Notes under the pieces: model-generated
Seen by the model: the letters and a program-made list of their open reading frames with translations, nothing else
The model's database searches: none
What the model was told of the DNA's origin: nothing
Shown: in pieces, positions 21,735 to 35,300 of the stretch
Layout of the letters: every line of letters starts with the position of its first letter
How positions within the stretch are numbered: the first letter of the stretch is position 1
From: Morchella semilibera
Lineage: Eukaryota > Ascomycota > Pezizomycetes > Pezizales > Morchellaceae
DNA: 64,000 nucleotides
Direction of reading: 5' to 3'
Assembly (NCBI GenBank): GCA_009192285.1
Contig: WBVU01000004.1
Coordinates: 1,386,001-1,450,000 of the forward strand
Translations under genes and position numbers: made by a program

Positions 21735-24514
21735 TTATTCTGGCAACCACCTGCCTTCGTCATCTTCTGCAAGGTCGTAAGAATCATCGTCCATTCTATG
21801 GTCTCCGGCCCCTGTGGTAGGGTGGTGGGGGTGGTGGTGGTTCTCCTCGGCAATTTCCATCTTGACGTCCATCCCCTCGTCGGTAGGCTTGAAGGTTGGA
21901 GTGGGATTGGTGCTGCCGCCGGAGGGTGCGTACCATGAAAGCGATACTGTGCCTACGTTTGGTATTTCACTTCCAGTAAAGACAAACTGGAGCTGTTAGC
22001 AAAACGCATGGGTAGTGGGGGCATGACAACACAAACCTGTTCGGCGGATCTTCTGTCCTTAAAGGTGATTATTTGAGTGTCGTCCTTCTCAGGATGCGGC
22101 TCAATTCCCTCGACCTCAAGACCCGTGTTCTACTTCTAGTCAGCCTCCCGAACCTGTAGTAAAATCTTGACAGATGTATACATACCATCAGATAATGTCT
22201 AAACTCCTCGTCTTTCTCGCCCTTAAGATCTGGCGCACTGATGGCAACCCTCTTAGGCCGATTGTCCAGCTTCAGTGTACCGCCTCTCCCTCTTGCAGCT
22301 TGGAAGCCCCCGGGTTGAAATCCCCCACGGCCTCGGTATGGCCCGTAAGGACTGTACGGTACGCCCCTGCCTTTAGGTATATAACCACCCCTCCCTCTTG
22401 TTGCAAAGCGCCCTCTACCTCTGCCCCGTCCACGAAATCCTTCGAGGTCAAATTCCTCCCCGGTATTCCCCTCGATTCCCAAAGCCCTCGCCTCTGCTTC
22501 CAACGCCTCTAGCTGTGCCTTTAACACAGCCGTAGAAGAGGCGTTCTTCGGAGCCGCAGCCCTTCCATTGCTTGCCGGCGCGGGGCTTGCACTCTTTGCT
22601 GCCTCTCCCGTCTTGGGCGGAGGGGATGCGGAGGGTGCCGCCGAACCCTGACCAATCTTCTTGTTCAGCTTTTCCATGAGCTTCCGCTTCTCTTCCATCT
22701 GCAGCTTCAGTAGCTCCTCTTTCCGTTTCTCAAGCTCCTTAGCCGCTTCCTCATTCGCCTTCTTCTTTGCCAATTTGGCTTCATATGCTTTTTGCGCTTC
22801 CTCCTGTCGCTGCTTGAATTCCTCCATATCAATTTCCTCGTCATCATTGAGGTGACTCCGGGTCTCCATAGGCTCAGCGGATCCGTGATGTGTGCCAGAA
22901 CCATTCGGATTGACAGGAACCCCAGGCTCAGGCTTGTACCAGAACACTTTGACAAAACGATTATCAAAAATTGGCGCAGGGGAATCATAGGCCTTCTTTG
23001 CCATCGACCAACGCTCGAACGATACAGTTGCGAGGTGCTTATGGGGCTGAATGTCAACACTGGTCACAGTTCCGAAGGTCGAGAAGAAATCGCGGACCGA
23101 CAATTCTGTTAGCTTCTCATCAGGAATATGTTCGACTACTAGTGTCATATTTGAGCGGTCATATGAAGGGCCCATTCCGGATATTTCAGAGCGGCCACCA
23201 CGAGTACCACGAGTACCACCTCGTCCACGCTGGGGCCGATCTTGGCGGGAAGGTCGGTCGGAGGGAGCTTTAGTATAAAGTTGTGAGTTATTTGGGTCAT
23301 ATTCTAAATTGTCTCGTGGTTAGCTACAACTTATTCTACACATATTTTTTCTATGAATTGAATGGGGGTACCTTCTGCAGCGTCCTCTCCCGGGACTACG
23401 ATGTGGTCTGTGCCATGTTCATAGGGACACATATCACCCTTCATACAGAAACCTTTTTCGTCGTAGTCCTTACATCGCTCCCCAATCTTTTTCACAATCT
23501 TTTTCTCTTCGCCTGGCTTCACTCCCGGCATCGCACCCATTACAGGCGGGAAGCCCCATGCCGCCGCCGCCTGAGCAGCCAAGAACGCTGCCATCGGGTC
23601 ACCTGCATTCGGTCCTGGCCACGGGAACCCCGGTGGTGGTGGCATCCCCGGTATCCCGAATGGCATCGCTGTCGGTGGCCCAGGTGGAGGGACAAAATGA
23701 TTCTCTGGCTGTGGGAGTACTGGCTGTTGATGCTGCTGCGCTGGTGAATGTGGACCCTGATACCCACCTCTGCCAGGTGCCCCGGCAAGATCACCTCTTG
23801 TCCATCTCCCCGGCCCCGAGGCCCCCGCGCGACGCGGTGCCTTGAATCCCCGACTATTATTACTACTATTCTGACCGTAGTGACCGTCTATCCCTCTTCC
23901 GCCGTCCCGATCACGATCGAAATAGCCTCGCTTTTGTCCACGTAACTCACGGTCATCTCGCTCTCTCCTGTAATCTGAGCTTTGAGAGGATTCTCTTTCT
24001 AGCGGCGCGGGTGGTGATGGCGGGAGAATGGACACGCCAGCCGAGCCAGCGAGGGTGGAATTTACGGAGATAAAACTCTTTGTTTTCAGCGTGAGAAAAA
24101 CGTCATTGACGAATTGTTCCGTATCTAAAATGTTTGCCTCCAATTAGTCCTCGAACAAAATACAAGGCAAAGGATGTAAAAGAGAAGAAGGGGAGGGGCC
24201 AAGTACGTTCGCGGAGAAAATCATCAAGCTGCTCGATACATAGCTTCTTGACCTCATCGTCGACTTGGTCATGCCGTAAGAGTGCCAATACGTAGTCCGC
24301 AAGTACGTCCGAGTCCGCGTCAGAGCTATGGCCACTTCCAGTCAGCTTTTTGACTCGCGCTGTTTCATCTAATTGAAGCATCGCATCACCCCCGACAACA
24401 GCTAAGAATATCGATAACACAATGGAGGGGGGATCTGAGAACATACATATCCTCTAGTCGCTTCACAATCCACTTCTTGAGCAAGGCTGCATCCCCGTCG
24501 TCGAACAACATCAT
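21735..24514 (-). CDS. RBM26/27 (S. pombe Rmn1)-type RNA-binding protein, about 802 aa
   Basis: Six exons: 24514-24447, 24325-24207, 24124-23372, 23303-22186, 22129-22037 and 21992-21735. All phases agree, giving 802 residues. The N-terminus (LLKKWIVKRLEDISDADSDV, then LADYVLALLRHD and QFVNDVFLTLKTKSF) is a PWI-like helical domain. A Pro/Gly/Arg-rich linker follows, then a CCCH zinc finger at about 280-298 with spacing C-X8-C-X5-C-X3-H (CKDYDEKGFC...CPYEH). An RGG patch comes next, then an RRM at about 365-440 (MTLVVEHIPDEKL ... FFSTFGTVTSVDI ... VFWYKP). After it come a charged coiled coil rich in Glu/Lys (about 490-540), a GRGRGRGR/RGG region, a second small alpha-beta segment (GIEPHPEKDDTQIITFKDRR) and an acidic tail ending DEGRWLPE. 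PWI-CCCH-RRM is the layout of RBM26/27 and Rmn1, linked to nuclear RNA surveillance with the exosome (PAXT/MTREC). Nuclear localisation is expected. Confidence 0.88.
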
Positions 24515-26762
24515 GGCGCACTCTCGCAGATAGACGGCAGGCAGTCGAGAGGCAAAGAGTTAAGGTCTGAACCAGGGGAAAGATGAGAGGGGGACGGAGA
24601 TCGAGATGATCGATGGAAACAGCAGACGAGATGATACCAGATGGATGAGCGCGTGTTTGTTGTATCGAACGTTTAGACTTTCTTAGGAATCCCTGGGAAT
24701 AGAGAGAGGTGTAAGTAGATGTTTGGGAGGGTTTGACAGTCTGAGTAGTGGCTGGCAGGCACTGGCTGGAGGCTTGGGACGTAAAGCCGTTCTTTTTTTT
24801 TTCCCGAGAAAGTCAAAGGTGCCAAGACAGACCCCCGTAGTTTCAATCGCGTCCCCGAGTTGTCAACACCTTCTACCAATTAAGAGAGGGCTAAGTATTT
24901 TTTATTTTTAAAAAGAATCCCCTTGATGGTAAAATTTTCCAGTTTTTCCAGTACCAACAACAAACAAAAAAAGAAGCGACAGAAGCCTAAGTAAGCAGCC
25001 GTGAGGGAAACACAGACTGAGTTCTCCTCCTCCGATTATGACGTAGTTTCCAATTGTCGTGATAATAATGGCAGGTCATGTACCCACTCCTGTTACTTTA
25101 ATTTCTTATCACTGAGTGACCGACAACACAAAAGAGCAGGGTGTCCCCCATCCTGACCAATAACGTGCACCATTGTAGTACGCCACGTGGTTGACATACT
25201 TTACTGGGAAGGAACAAACAAACATTTGACATGCCTCAATGCTCGTTCCTTTGTATCGACACTGGATAAGCCTAGGAACGACTCAATGCATAATTAGGTG
25301 TCCGCATAATAATATTTAGGCGAAGCGTTGTGATGTTGGCATATCATCGCTAGTCCTGGAAGTCCAATGGAAACGAAGCGTAGGATCTCAATGTTGTTCT
25401 GCCACCAATATCGATGTAGCTTATGCCTACTCTCACCCTCTACCCTCCCCCGAAAACAAAATACCTTACGCAGTTATGCGCTCTGGAAATCTCTACTCAA
25501 CTTGTTGTCTCCATAGCAACCGCCTCAAGTCCCATCAGACCTTATTATGGTCCTAATCCTACATAGATGTCATCGCACTTACGTCAAAGTTACATGTTTA
25601 CCTCGTAGATATAAGCGAGCATGAGCCCTTTTTGTTCGGCCGCATTCTTTCGGTTCAGATCCATGCTTCTCATGATCAATTGACTCTGTCAGTCCTTCAA
25701 ACACTTTGTTTATCTGTTTGTTTGCAAACAGACGCGACATGCAGGAGTCAATCTTGAAACAGTAATTACGAATGTGAAAATAATCAATAAATAAACAAAT
25801 GGTATCCACTTTAAAATAATTTGTAGTGAATGTACCTACCCGCACTACTTATACTACATACATGTACTTACATGTATCTACCTCGGTTTAAGCACCGTGC
25901 ATAATGCAATCACAATCGATCACTCGGCCACCTATAACAGCACTACAAGTGAATCAACCAAAATAAGACCCTCACTATAATTTTAAAGTAATAACCCTCT
26001 GTTATTATTCACCCTCTAGCCAACTTTCACTCAGCCTATTTGCGTCATGGATAGTCACTCGAGCTTGGCAACCGCCCCCTCCACATGCCACGGAAAGCCA
26101 CATCGCATATATAAGACCAGTTATATAGCAATAATCTTTAGTATCCCAATCCCTGTATATTAAGAATATCTAATCCACAATGTGAGTATGTACAAGACAA
26201 TTGTCATTAACTATCAGTTGTTCTGCGCGAAAATTCCATTTCATCGGTCATTCACCTTCCTGCTATGTAGGATCAACCATCCAAAGAAATCGGAAAAAAA
26301 AAAGCAAATGGAAAAAGTAGCAAAAAAGAATCCCAGTCCCATAATGCAAGCGCGGGTATTTGAAAGAAATAGAATGACAGAACGAGACAATGATATACGA
26401 CTAGACACATAAAAGAAAGAAAAGGAGTAGAAGAGAAAAATAGAGACCCCTAAAGCGCGCCTACAACCGTGGAAAAAACATAGATAAATGTTAGAAGTAA
26501 AATACCGGACGACGAACTCGTATCCTGCCGTTAAACTCCCAATTTCCAGCACAAGTCCCACCCGAAATTCCCGAGAGAAAAGGAAAGAAAAAGAAAAAAA
26601 AGAGATGAAGGGTTAGATTAAAAGCCCGTAGAACTCACGCCCACCCTCGACACTAAGGGCTTCCCTAGTGTCGTATTCATGAAAGGTTCAAAATAAACAA
26701 TGAATGGTTAAAAGGACAAAAAGAGATGGGAATAGTGCACCGCCAACACAACAGCAGTCAGA
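24515..26762. other. Intergenic region, about 2.2 kb
   Basis: This holds the 5' flank of the RBM26/27-type gene and the 3' flank of the Whi5-like gene. AT-rich, with two TACATGTA palindromes close together (25859-25866, 25869-25876). No gene is supported. Confidence 0.5.
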
Positions 26763-28605
26763 TCAATAACCTCCCATTCCGGCTACTCCTCGGGCCCCGG
26801 GTGATGGCGCAGCGGCACCCCCTCCAATGCTCCCCATTCTACTACCCCTTCCATGGGTCGGTTTGGATAACCCGCCGTCGTTTTCGCCTCTCTGGCGGCC
26901 ATTACGATCCGTGGAACTGACATCGTATCTGGACTGTCCCTCGCGGCCTCTACCCCCTGCCCTAGCGTTCACAGAATCTGGACCAGTTTCTTCGTCCGTT
27001 GCATCATCTTCCTCCGCGACCCCAGGCCCTATAGCCACGCCAATCCCGTCTAGTCCTAGCCTGGCCTGCTTATGACGCGGTCTGTCGCGTGGCCACGTGG
27101 TCGCATTTCTCGCATAGTTGTGCCTTGAACGCGATGTGTTATGGGATGAAGGCGAAGGATGAAATGTCGCTACTGGGGGCTGCGAACGTTGTGAGTGCTG
27201 TGAACCCTGCGAATTTTGAGAATTCTGTGAATTATGCACAGAAATAGCTTGTTGGGACGAAGGACGGGAATTGCCTGGTGATGATAAAAACATCAGGCTC
27301 TCTACCGCGTCTTGTTCCATAGTCCGTTGTGCAGCAGCACCTGCTGGTGGGGGTGTATTTGCTACCATTGACACTGATGAAGCTGTGGAATAATTACTAT
27401 ATGTGCTGAGATTACTTCCGCTAGGGGTCAATGTTGGAGGGTGTCTGGGAGGATTGTAATAAGAACGTCGGTCACGGTCTGGGATAATCTGTGCCGGAGG
27501 TTGAAGTCCTCCCCTATGAATTGTATGAGACATTGGAGCCACTGAATGAGGGGTATTGGTATTGGTAGAGGTTCCTAACGCTTGAGATGCAGCCTTTGCT
27601 TGAAGTATTTTGGCGCGTATGGGATTTGCCTGATGGTCCCTCCAAAAAGATTCATACGTTCTACTACCTGTACCGGAAAGTGGGTGCGCGGTATTTGGTT
27701 CACTACTGGTCCGTGTGTGACGTCGGATCGAGTCGAACGCGCCTGCATGCTCATCCCCCGCACTAGGTTCACGTTTTATATGCACGCGTGGGGAAGGCGA
27801 GTTAGGGTGCTGCCCTTGGGATATTCGCGCCTCAACTTGGTCTAGAGACTCTGTAGTCCAGTTGTTCTCGAGTTTAAGTAAGGCGTACGTCAAGCGTGTT
27901 CGAAGTTGGGTAGAAATCTAAAGCGATCACAAAAAACACATTGTGTAAGGAAAAAGGCCCTCCCCACAAAAACCGCAAACAAAAAAAGCAAAGAACAGAA
28001 AACCCATATGAAAAAAGACTGGGGATCTTCAAGATTGGCGTATTAGACACACACACCTGTGAAACGTTCTTCGGACTAGCATCAATTCCCGTGTGCATCC
28101 TCGCGAACCTTGGTGTTACCGGTGTAGCAGGCGAATTGGGAACGGATGACGCGCTGCTGGAGAACGTGTTCTTGACGGTGCCTGACGCCGTCCGTTTCGA
28201 ACCTGCAGAGGACGCGGCAATAGATGGGCTTGCTGGGAACGGGTTATACTGGGGATTCGCGCCTGACGGGTGCATGATAGGCGTAGCCGTTGCTGACATT
28301 ATCATCGATGGTGGGGGAGAATCGCGAGAAGAGTAGGGCGAAGAAGGTCGCTCATCTATTTCGGGAGAGTCGCGGATGGAAAACGCGGCTGTCGAGGCCT
28401 GCGAAAGAGTACTCGAGTGGCTTAATAACGGAGGTGGGTGGGCGGTCAGGTGAGTAGTAGTAGACATTTGGGAATTCGGTGTTAAAGGATGGTGAATATG
28501 GTGATGTCGCTGTGGAGTTTCGTAGTAGTCCATGGAGGAGAAGGATGACGGTGGGATCTGAGAGGATGGGGGAATAGAGGAGGACTCGGTGCTGCTCTGG
28601 GACAT
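26763..28605 (-). CDS. Whi5/Nrm1-like cell-cycle transcriptional repressor candidate, 567 aa
   Basis: Two exons, 28605-28057 and 27917-26763, flank a 139-nt intron (GTGTGT...CTTTAG) in phase 0. The protein is mostly disordered and Ser/Pro/Thr-rich with many S/T-P sites (RPSSPYSSRDSPPPS, VPNSPATPVTPRF). The splice junction falls within the only compact, conserved-looking segment, MHTGIDASPKNVSQ followed by ISTQLRTRLTYALLKLENNW and SLDQVEARI (about 170-215). A short amphipathic RL-x-YA-x-x-K-x-x-x-x-W helix in a CDK-site-rich protein is how fungal Whi5/Nrm1 repressors look. They bind SBF/MBF and hold back G1/S transcription until phosphorylated by Cdk-cyclin. The C-terminus carries SQ/NSQ repeats, an acidic patch (AEEDDATDEETGPD) and a Gly-rich tail. 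The family call rests on this short motif, so other SP-rich regulators are possible. Confidence 0.6.
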
Positions 28606-31600
28606 GATGGGGGGGTCAATCAGCGGGGATGAAGAGGGGGAGGGGGGGGCACGGGAAGACGAGGGGTAGTGGTGGTGTGTAGGATGTAACTGTCTGGGGG
28701 TGGTGGTAGTGGAGTATAATGTGTGTGGGAGCAGCGAGCCTAGCGTGCTTTGGGAGAAGATGTATGGTAGGTAGGAGGTGAGTTGCAGTAGTTGTATTAC
28801 AGAAATAGTCGTCAGGGTGGTGTTGACGCGGATGGGGAGTGTAACTTATATTTAATACGTCGTCCTGGCGACAGAAACACGAAAGTACTGCCGATCGCGA
28901 TCAGATATGGCGTCTACAAGATGTCCGTTTTATTTCTAACGCGGGTTAATATATTTTCAACTTGTTTTCCCACTTTTGTTTCCCATCCACTCTGCTTTAT
29001 TCACGTGTTTATTGGTTTTGCCCACCATTCCACACATGTAAGCTTTCGCCATGTCAAGGACGCGAGAAAATGTCTCCCTCCCCAAAGGAGCAAAATCAAC
29101 TAAAAATCATCCCTTCACACCTCCTCAATTGGGTACGGCCGCAAGCACGGAAGCAAGCGGGTAGAAAGATGTGCTAAGAAGTTCGTGTCCGGCGCGAGCA
29201 GCCAACCGACAAGAAGCGAGATCCCGATGTCTGGGGTCCGATATTCGGGGCGGGGGAAAACAAAAAATACCTCTGACGATCCCCGCCGTTCAAGAAAAAA
29301 AGACGCTGCGTAGGGCATGCAGTGGTGCAGGCAGTCAAAATCCCACTAGCATGTAGCAGATGTGCATCCCCTCTAGGCCCCTCAACCTGACAGGCAAGTT
29401 GGATGGGATGTATGTATGTACCCCCGCTCTTTCCCCTCTGTGGGAGAACGGTAGAATATCGCTCTACTCCCCGCTTGAAATGAGGAAAGCCCATATCTGA
29501 TAGTGGGGGGAGAGGGGGGCATGCGGCTCGTTGAAAAAAAAAAAAAAGGAAAAAAACCTCTACTTCTAAATCCCTTCATCTGCCACGAAGCGTAACGCTT
29601 TTTGCCCACGCTGTCACGAGACCTCCTTTATGTGTGCGTGGCCGAAACAGACAAGAACGATCCACAGGGTATAAAAAAAAAACTTCCTTGACCCATCGTC
29701 GTGTAAATAAAGTTGATATCGTGCTTTGTGCGACGATCTTCTTCACAGAATCTGTGTTTATGTGCAACTGACACGGTTTTCCGTACGCGCCGTGCTTTAG
29801 ACCATTAACGCGTTGTGAGCCAGTGATATGGCGTCTTCCTGTAAGCAATCTGTGCACGGTAATTCCCGTATTAGATCTACCAGTTAACTTTCCTGTTAAA
29901 CACCCCCTCCCAGTGACACGTGATTTAAGCCAAGCCTTAACTTGCAGGTTAACAGGAGACAAGCATCCTTGCTGCTGACTGCACTTACGGGAGGTTCGCC
30001 AACAGAACGGCTTAGGGCTGCGCTGGTTGACCTAAATCTGCTTCCCTTTGGTGCGTTTCCGAAAAAGAAATATTTTTAGGTAGGACAGTAATATGTAGTG
30101 CTGCCAAGCACCAATTCGCAAATCGGCAAGCTTCCTTTGGGTGCGTAGAAAATATTAACAGCACAGTAAGAATGATTCGTGGAAAACCCCTAAAGTAGAC
30201 AGGAACATGACTGGGATCTGACTACATGTAGCCAATAGGTGGGCCTGATACCCCGAGTGACTACCTGTGATGCACATTGATGTATTAAAGTTTTAAGGTC
30301 TGGCCAAGGTCTCTAGCGTGTGTACATAACCCGCTTTGGCGATATCTGAACCGAGCGAGGAAGAATCGAGCCAACAAATCAAAACCATTGCTATATGCTT
30401 AACCATGGCGGTAGGGAGGGCTAAGGCCTAATTATTCCAGGTAAAATTCAATTAGTAGAGTTTAAATTGCAAAATGAGCCCTACTTAACTTATGGCCATA
30501 ATTCGGCTGTCTTTGTTGTAGTGCTTGGGGGTTTCCGGAATATTGTGAGATTTTGCATGAAGAATATAATCTCGTCCTTAGATGGTAGTAGACTCACGGT
30601 CAATTGATGCAGTTGGTAAAAATGGTGTGACGATGGCAATGAAAAGGTTTGGATGATAAACATGCGGGGTAAATCGTGCTGGAGGTCTCCCATACTACTC
30701 AATGACACTTGTCATCTCAACAATCGGCCGACACCAAACGACCACGGCTGCTAGCTTTCGTGGCAATATGTAAAACACTATTCCCGATCGCCTATAGGTC
30801 TTAATACATGTAGTCGTTCAGCGTTCATGGGCCAATCCGTCGCGCTAGTTCAGTCTAGCCCACGAAACTGCCCGACGTAGACGAGAAATTTGGTACCATC
30901 CGTTCTTGCCCACCCACCGTCTTTCCCAGCTCCTTATACGCGTGTTGGATTTCTATTTCCTCTACCCTTTAATTTCTCATAGTCACATATCACAGCATAG
31001 TATGCCTACCATCGTTTCCTCTCTACGGCCGAGATCATTCTAGTCTTCATTCCTGTTTTAAGCTGAGACACTTCGCTATGGGCCTAGTTAGATTCTAAAA
31101 TGTAATATCTTAGCTTGCTGTTGTTCATAGATGCATTAATCACCGATAACCCTGATATGGGTACATAATAACTCGCCTAGGGGCATACGGCGGCCTCATA
31201 CAGAGGGTAGGATCAGAGATTCGGGGAGGCACGTAGGTCTATTAATTTAAATACAGTGCAGCATGTAATTAGATTCATTGGGAGGGGCAAAGCAATGCCA
31301 CAGTTAAGCATACGAGCCGGCTTGTGGTCATTATTCCAGGGGTGGTTCAATCATAAGAACCATCCATCCCTTAGTCTGTCAGTAAAATGCTAACCCCCCC
31401 CCCCCCGAAGAAGCAGATTTTGTTTGCTTTTTCTGACAGGTCCCGTCTTCCCTTATCAAATAGTAGATCTTCCGTACATATTTAGGGCCCATCTGAGAAC
31501 CTTCCGAAACGGAGTTATTAAGGCTTGAAACCTCGTTTTAGTGAGAGCCCTGTCCTAAGATGACAACTACTCGTGATTTCATAACGCCGGGCTCAGCTGC

Positions 31601-32403
31601 TATTGCATACACAGGAGAAACCCGCCAAAGCTACCTTTTCATATAGCATGCAATAGTAGCCGTGTTCAGAAACGTCATAAATTTACGAGTAGTGTTTGGC
31701 GATCCATTTTGTGGGTCTAGAAAACAATATTAACCCCATAAAAACCAAGTTTTTGAAAAAATAGCTCAGACTTGTCCTTATCACGGCTGTGACAACCTTA
31801 TATTATCACCATCGTCTCCCAAACAGTACCATATCACTATTAAAAATCCGTTTTGTAATTTCTCCGTTCCCACCCCACCAACGGAGTTAACTCCTCTACA
31901 ACAGAGGGTCAGCATTGACAGACTAAGGGACCTTGAAACTACGAAACTAGGTCATAATTATCTGAGCTTAAAGGGTTAAAATAGTGCAGATCCTCTCATC
32001 TAGTTCATATTTTTTGTTGCAGATAATGGATACCAATGGGACAGACAGATCATAAAGCTCCACAATAAACTTTTTAAGAGGAATGGGATAGTATGCACGA
32101 TTATTTCGACACTTAAATTCTTTATTGAAAAATTCTAGCGTGCTTAGGACTAGGAATGAATCCGTCTCCTACTGTATCAAAAAAGATTCAAGCGGAAAGT
32201 AGAAAAAAAGTGCACAGATCCAAAGAGAAGGAAAACCAAGAAAGGAAAATGACAACACCAAAGAGAAAAATAAAAGCCCCGCCAATCATATCATCATTGC
32301 AACCCTCATGAACCCCTTTCCCATTTTGACATTTTTAAAACAACAAGAGCTCAATCAGATGAGGGACAAATTACACGTTTTTTATTTTTTCCTAGGGAAT
32401 CAT
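28606..32403. other. Gene-free region, about 3.8 kb
   Basis: The first few hundred bp are the Whi5-like promoter, with GT-rich repeats. Beyond that I see no gene: between 30.7 and 32.3 kb no open frame of even 60 codons occurs. It contains TACATGTA at 30223-30230 and 30805-30812, a 13-nt C run (31394-31406), and an imperfect foldback at 31567-31692. Confidence 0.55.
31567..31692. repeat. Imperfect inverted repeat (foldback), 126 bp
   Basis: The left arm begins CTACTCGTGATTTCATAACG and continues to GCTGCTATTGCATA. The right arm is its reverse complement with mismatches (reading CTACTCGTAAATTTATGACG ... GGCTACTATTGCATG from the other strand). Arms span roughly 48 bp each. The outermost matched bases include TA on both sides (31568-31569 and 31690-31691), compatible with a decayed TA-target miniature element. 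Confidence 0.5.
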
Positions 32404-35134
32404 TTAAAGTTTGTCGTAGTAGTTCTCAACACCTGGAACCTCGACCTTGATACCCTTACGCTTCCTCATTTCCTGGACAATCTGACCGGGCTTGGATGTG
32501 CCGTCAAGGACGGAACCACCTGGAAGGACGGTCCAGTGGTCAAAGACAGACTGAGGGAAAGCCTGTCCACCAGTGTGGGAACGGAGATCGGCGGTGAAAC
32601 CGAAAGACTCGTTGACGGGCAAGTAGGCCTTAACGTTGAATAGAGGAGTACCAGGACGCTGCTCCTCAGAGAAGACGTGACCTCTTCTCCTAGTCAAGAC
32701 ACCGTAAATACCACCCATAGCCTGTTCAGGAACCTGGATCTCGACAAGATAGATTGGCTCCAAGAGACCGGGGTTGGCAAGGAGGGTAGCGGCGTAGAGG
32801 ACACGGCGGGCAGTGGGGATAATCTGTCCACCACCACGGTGAATGGCATCAGCGTGGAGGGTGACATCCAAGATGTTGAAACGAATGCTGCGCATGGGCT
32901 CCTCAGCGATGGGTCCCTCACGAGTGGCCCACTGGAAACCGGAAACGACGGAATCCTTGATTTCGTTCAAGTACTGGACAGCCTTGGTCTGATCAACCAA
33001 CAGGTTGGCACTGTACACAAATGTTAGTAACAAATAAAAAATAGGGACGAGTTTATGATAACATACCCAGAGGTGTCAGGGCCGAAACACCAAATCTTAC
33101 GGGCGTCTGTGACATCCCAACCGTGCTCATCGGCAAGGATACGGGCACGAGCCTTAAAATCGTCACGGGGACCAATCTTTCCGGACTCGATGTCCTTAGC
33201 AACATCCTCATCAAGAGGGGTGGCAGTGACGTAGAGACGGTTGTGCTTGTTGGGAGACTTGGACAAGGCAGTCATGCTAGAATCCCCCGCAACAGTCTCA
33301 CGGTAAGAGACGACAGGAGGAGAAATCTTCAAGGGGATACCGGCATGGTCCTCCTCAAGATCCTTCAAGCAAATCTCCAAGTGCAACTCACCAGCACCGG
33401 CAACAATGTGCTCACCAGACTCTGAAATGTATGTCAAGACACAAGGGTCAGACTTGGAAAGACGCTTAAGACCTTCAACCAACTTAGGCAAGTCGTTGGC
33501 GTTCTTAACCTCGACGGCGACCTGGACGACGGGAGAGACAGAGAATTTCATGACCTTCAAGTTGTGGGCAGTCTCGGAGGTAGTGAGGGTACCAGATTTG
33601 AGCAAGAACTGATCAACACCGACCAAACCACAAATGTTACCAGCTGGGACATCCTCAATAGGCTCGATGTAACGCCCCATCATAAGAATAGTACGCTGGA
33701 TAGCCTTGACGAACAGGTCCTCCTTCTTTCCAGGGGTGTAGTTAGGTCCCTGAATGCGGACCTTAAGACCAGACTTGACGGTACCAGCAAAGACACGTCC
33801 GAAGGCGTAGAAACGACCCTTATCAGAAGTCGGCACCATCTTGGAGACGTACAACATGAGGGGGGCCTTGGGGTCACAGTCACGGATACCAATGCAGACA
33901 TCATCATCAGCAGGTCCCTCGTACAGGGTCTCGGCACGGTACTTCTGGGCAGTGATGGGGGAAGGAAGGTGCATGACAATCATCTCCATAAGAGCGTCGG
34001 CAGCGGGCAAGAATTTCCTCATGACAATCTTGAGAAGAGCCTTTCCTTCAAGGTCCTTCTCATCGGCCTTGAGAGTGATCTCAAGCTTGGAGAGCAAAAC
34101 TGCGATCTCATCCTTCTTGAAGTTCATCACAGCGGAGAAAATCTTGAAAATGGGGTCCAAAATGAACTGGTTGAAAGCACGCTCCAAAGGCTTGCCCTCG
34201 AATTGCTCAACCTTGGTCCACCTCTTGGTATTGGGGTTGAAGAAGTTGTCGCCCTAGTATATTTATTAGCATAAACTCGATCATATGAGGCGCTCCAGTG
34301 TTAACACATACCCAGAGACGCTCCATCATCTTTTGCTTGTCAACACCGAACTTCTTGGCGTAACGTCCAGCAAACTGGCGGACAGTGAAGGCCCATCCGT
34401 GAAGACCGGAACCGAAAGCAACAGTACCCTTGTATGGGTAGACCTGGACATCACCAAGGGTTTTGTCGAAGTAGGTGGCAATGATAACGTTGACGGACTC
34501 GACTGTACGGGAGAAGGACTGGTACAGGTCCTCCTTTGAGACCTGCAATTCTAGCAGGGCACGGTCGACCTTGTTGATGATACAGACAGGTTTGATACGC
34601 TCAGAAAGAGCCTGACGCAAGACAGTCTCGGTCTGGACACAGACACCCTCAACACAGTCGACGACGACAAGGGCACCATCAGTGACACGAAGAGCAGCGG
34701 TAACTTCAGAGGAGAAATCGACGTGACCGGGTGAATCGATCAAGTTGATCAAGAAGTTGGTTCCATCGGTCTTCTGGGTGATGTCCTTGCAGTCCTCCTC
34801 ACTGAGCTCAGCGTAAAGGGAAATAGCTGTAGACTTGATGGTAATGCAACGATCCTGCTCGTCCTGACGAGTATCTGTGAAACGCTGCTCACCGGCTTTG
34901 GCGGCGGAAATAATACCAGCTCGTTGAACGAGGGAGTCGGTCAAAGTTGACTTTCCGTGATCGACGTGAGCAATGACAGACATGTTACGAACGTTCGTAA
35001 CCTTGTCCATCAACCCACGGATTTGATCCACAGTGAAGCTAAAACCCAGTAAGCCTTTACATTTCTAACAAAGCATCCCTCCCAGCATTCGCTGTATTCA
35101 ACGGGATGGAAAAAAAAATAACCTACTTGACCAT
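32404..35134 (-). CDS. EFT1: Translation elongation factor 2 (eEF2), 842 aa
   Basis: Four exons: 35134-35127 (only eight bases, ATGGTCAA), 35038-34312, 34253-33067 and 33010-32404. The total is exactly 842 residues, the length of yeast eEF2. The GTPase P-loop AHVDHGKS is at residues 26-33, followed by the switch region [18 protein letters not shown], then DSPGHVDF and NKVDR. The diphthamide loop [14 protein letters not shown] has its modifiable His near residue 698, and the chain ends VENYYDKL. It catalyses GTP-driven translocation of peptidyl-tRNA and mRNA on the ribosome in the cytosol. All introns have GTATGT or GTAGGT donors. Codon use is strongly biased to C-ending preferred codons, consistent with very high expression. 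No frame break is present. The gene symbol follows yeast usage; in filamentous fungi it is often called eft2 or ef2. Confidence 0.98.
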
Positions 35135-35300
35135 CTTGATGGATTTTTTCTAAGAACCCTTTTTTAAAAAAAAATATTTGTTGGATGGAAAACGAAGACT
35201 CTCGTCACTAGGCTCCTGTTAGCGATAGAGCGAAAAAGTTCAATTGGGGGAAATATGCACAATTTACTGTGTCGTCCGATCGAGGGTGGAACAACAGCAG

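Noticed and set aside
29576-29962. 128-codon minus-strand frame
   Set aside because: No recognisable motif, no start context or splice partner, and surrounding DNA is non-coding in character.
32308-34274. Several long plus-strand frames
   Set aside because: Antisense shadows of the highly codon-biased eEF2 gene.
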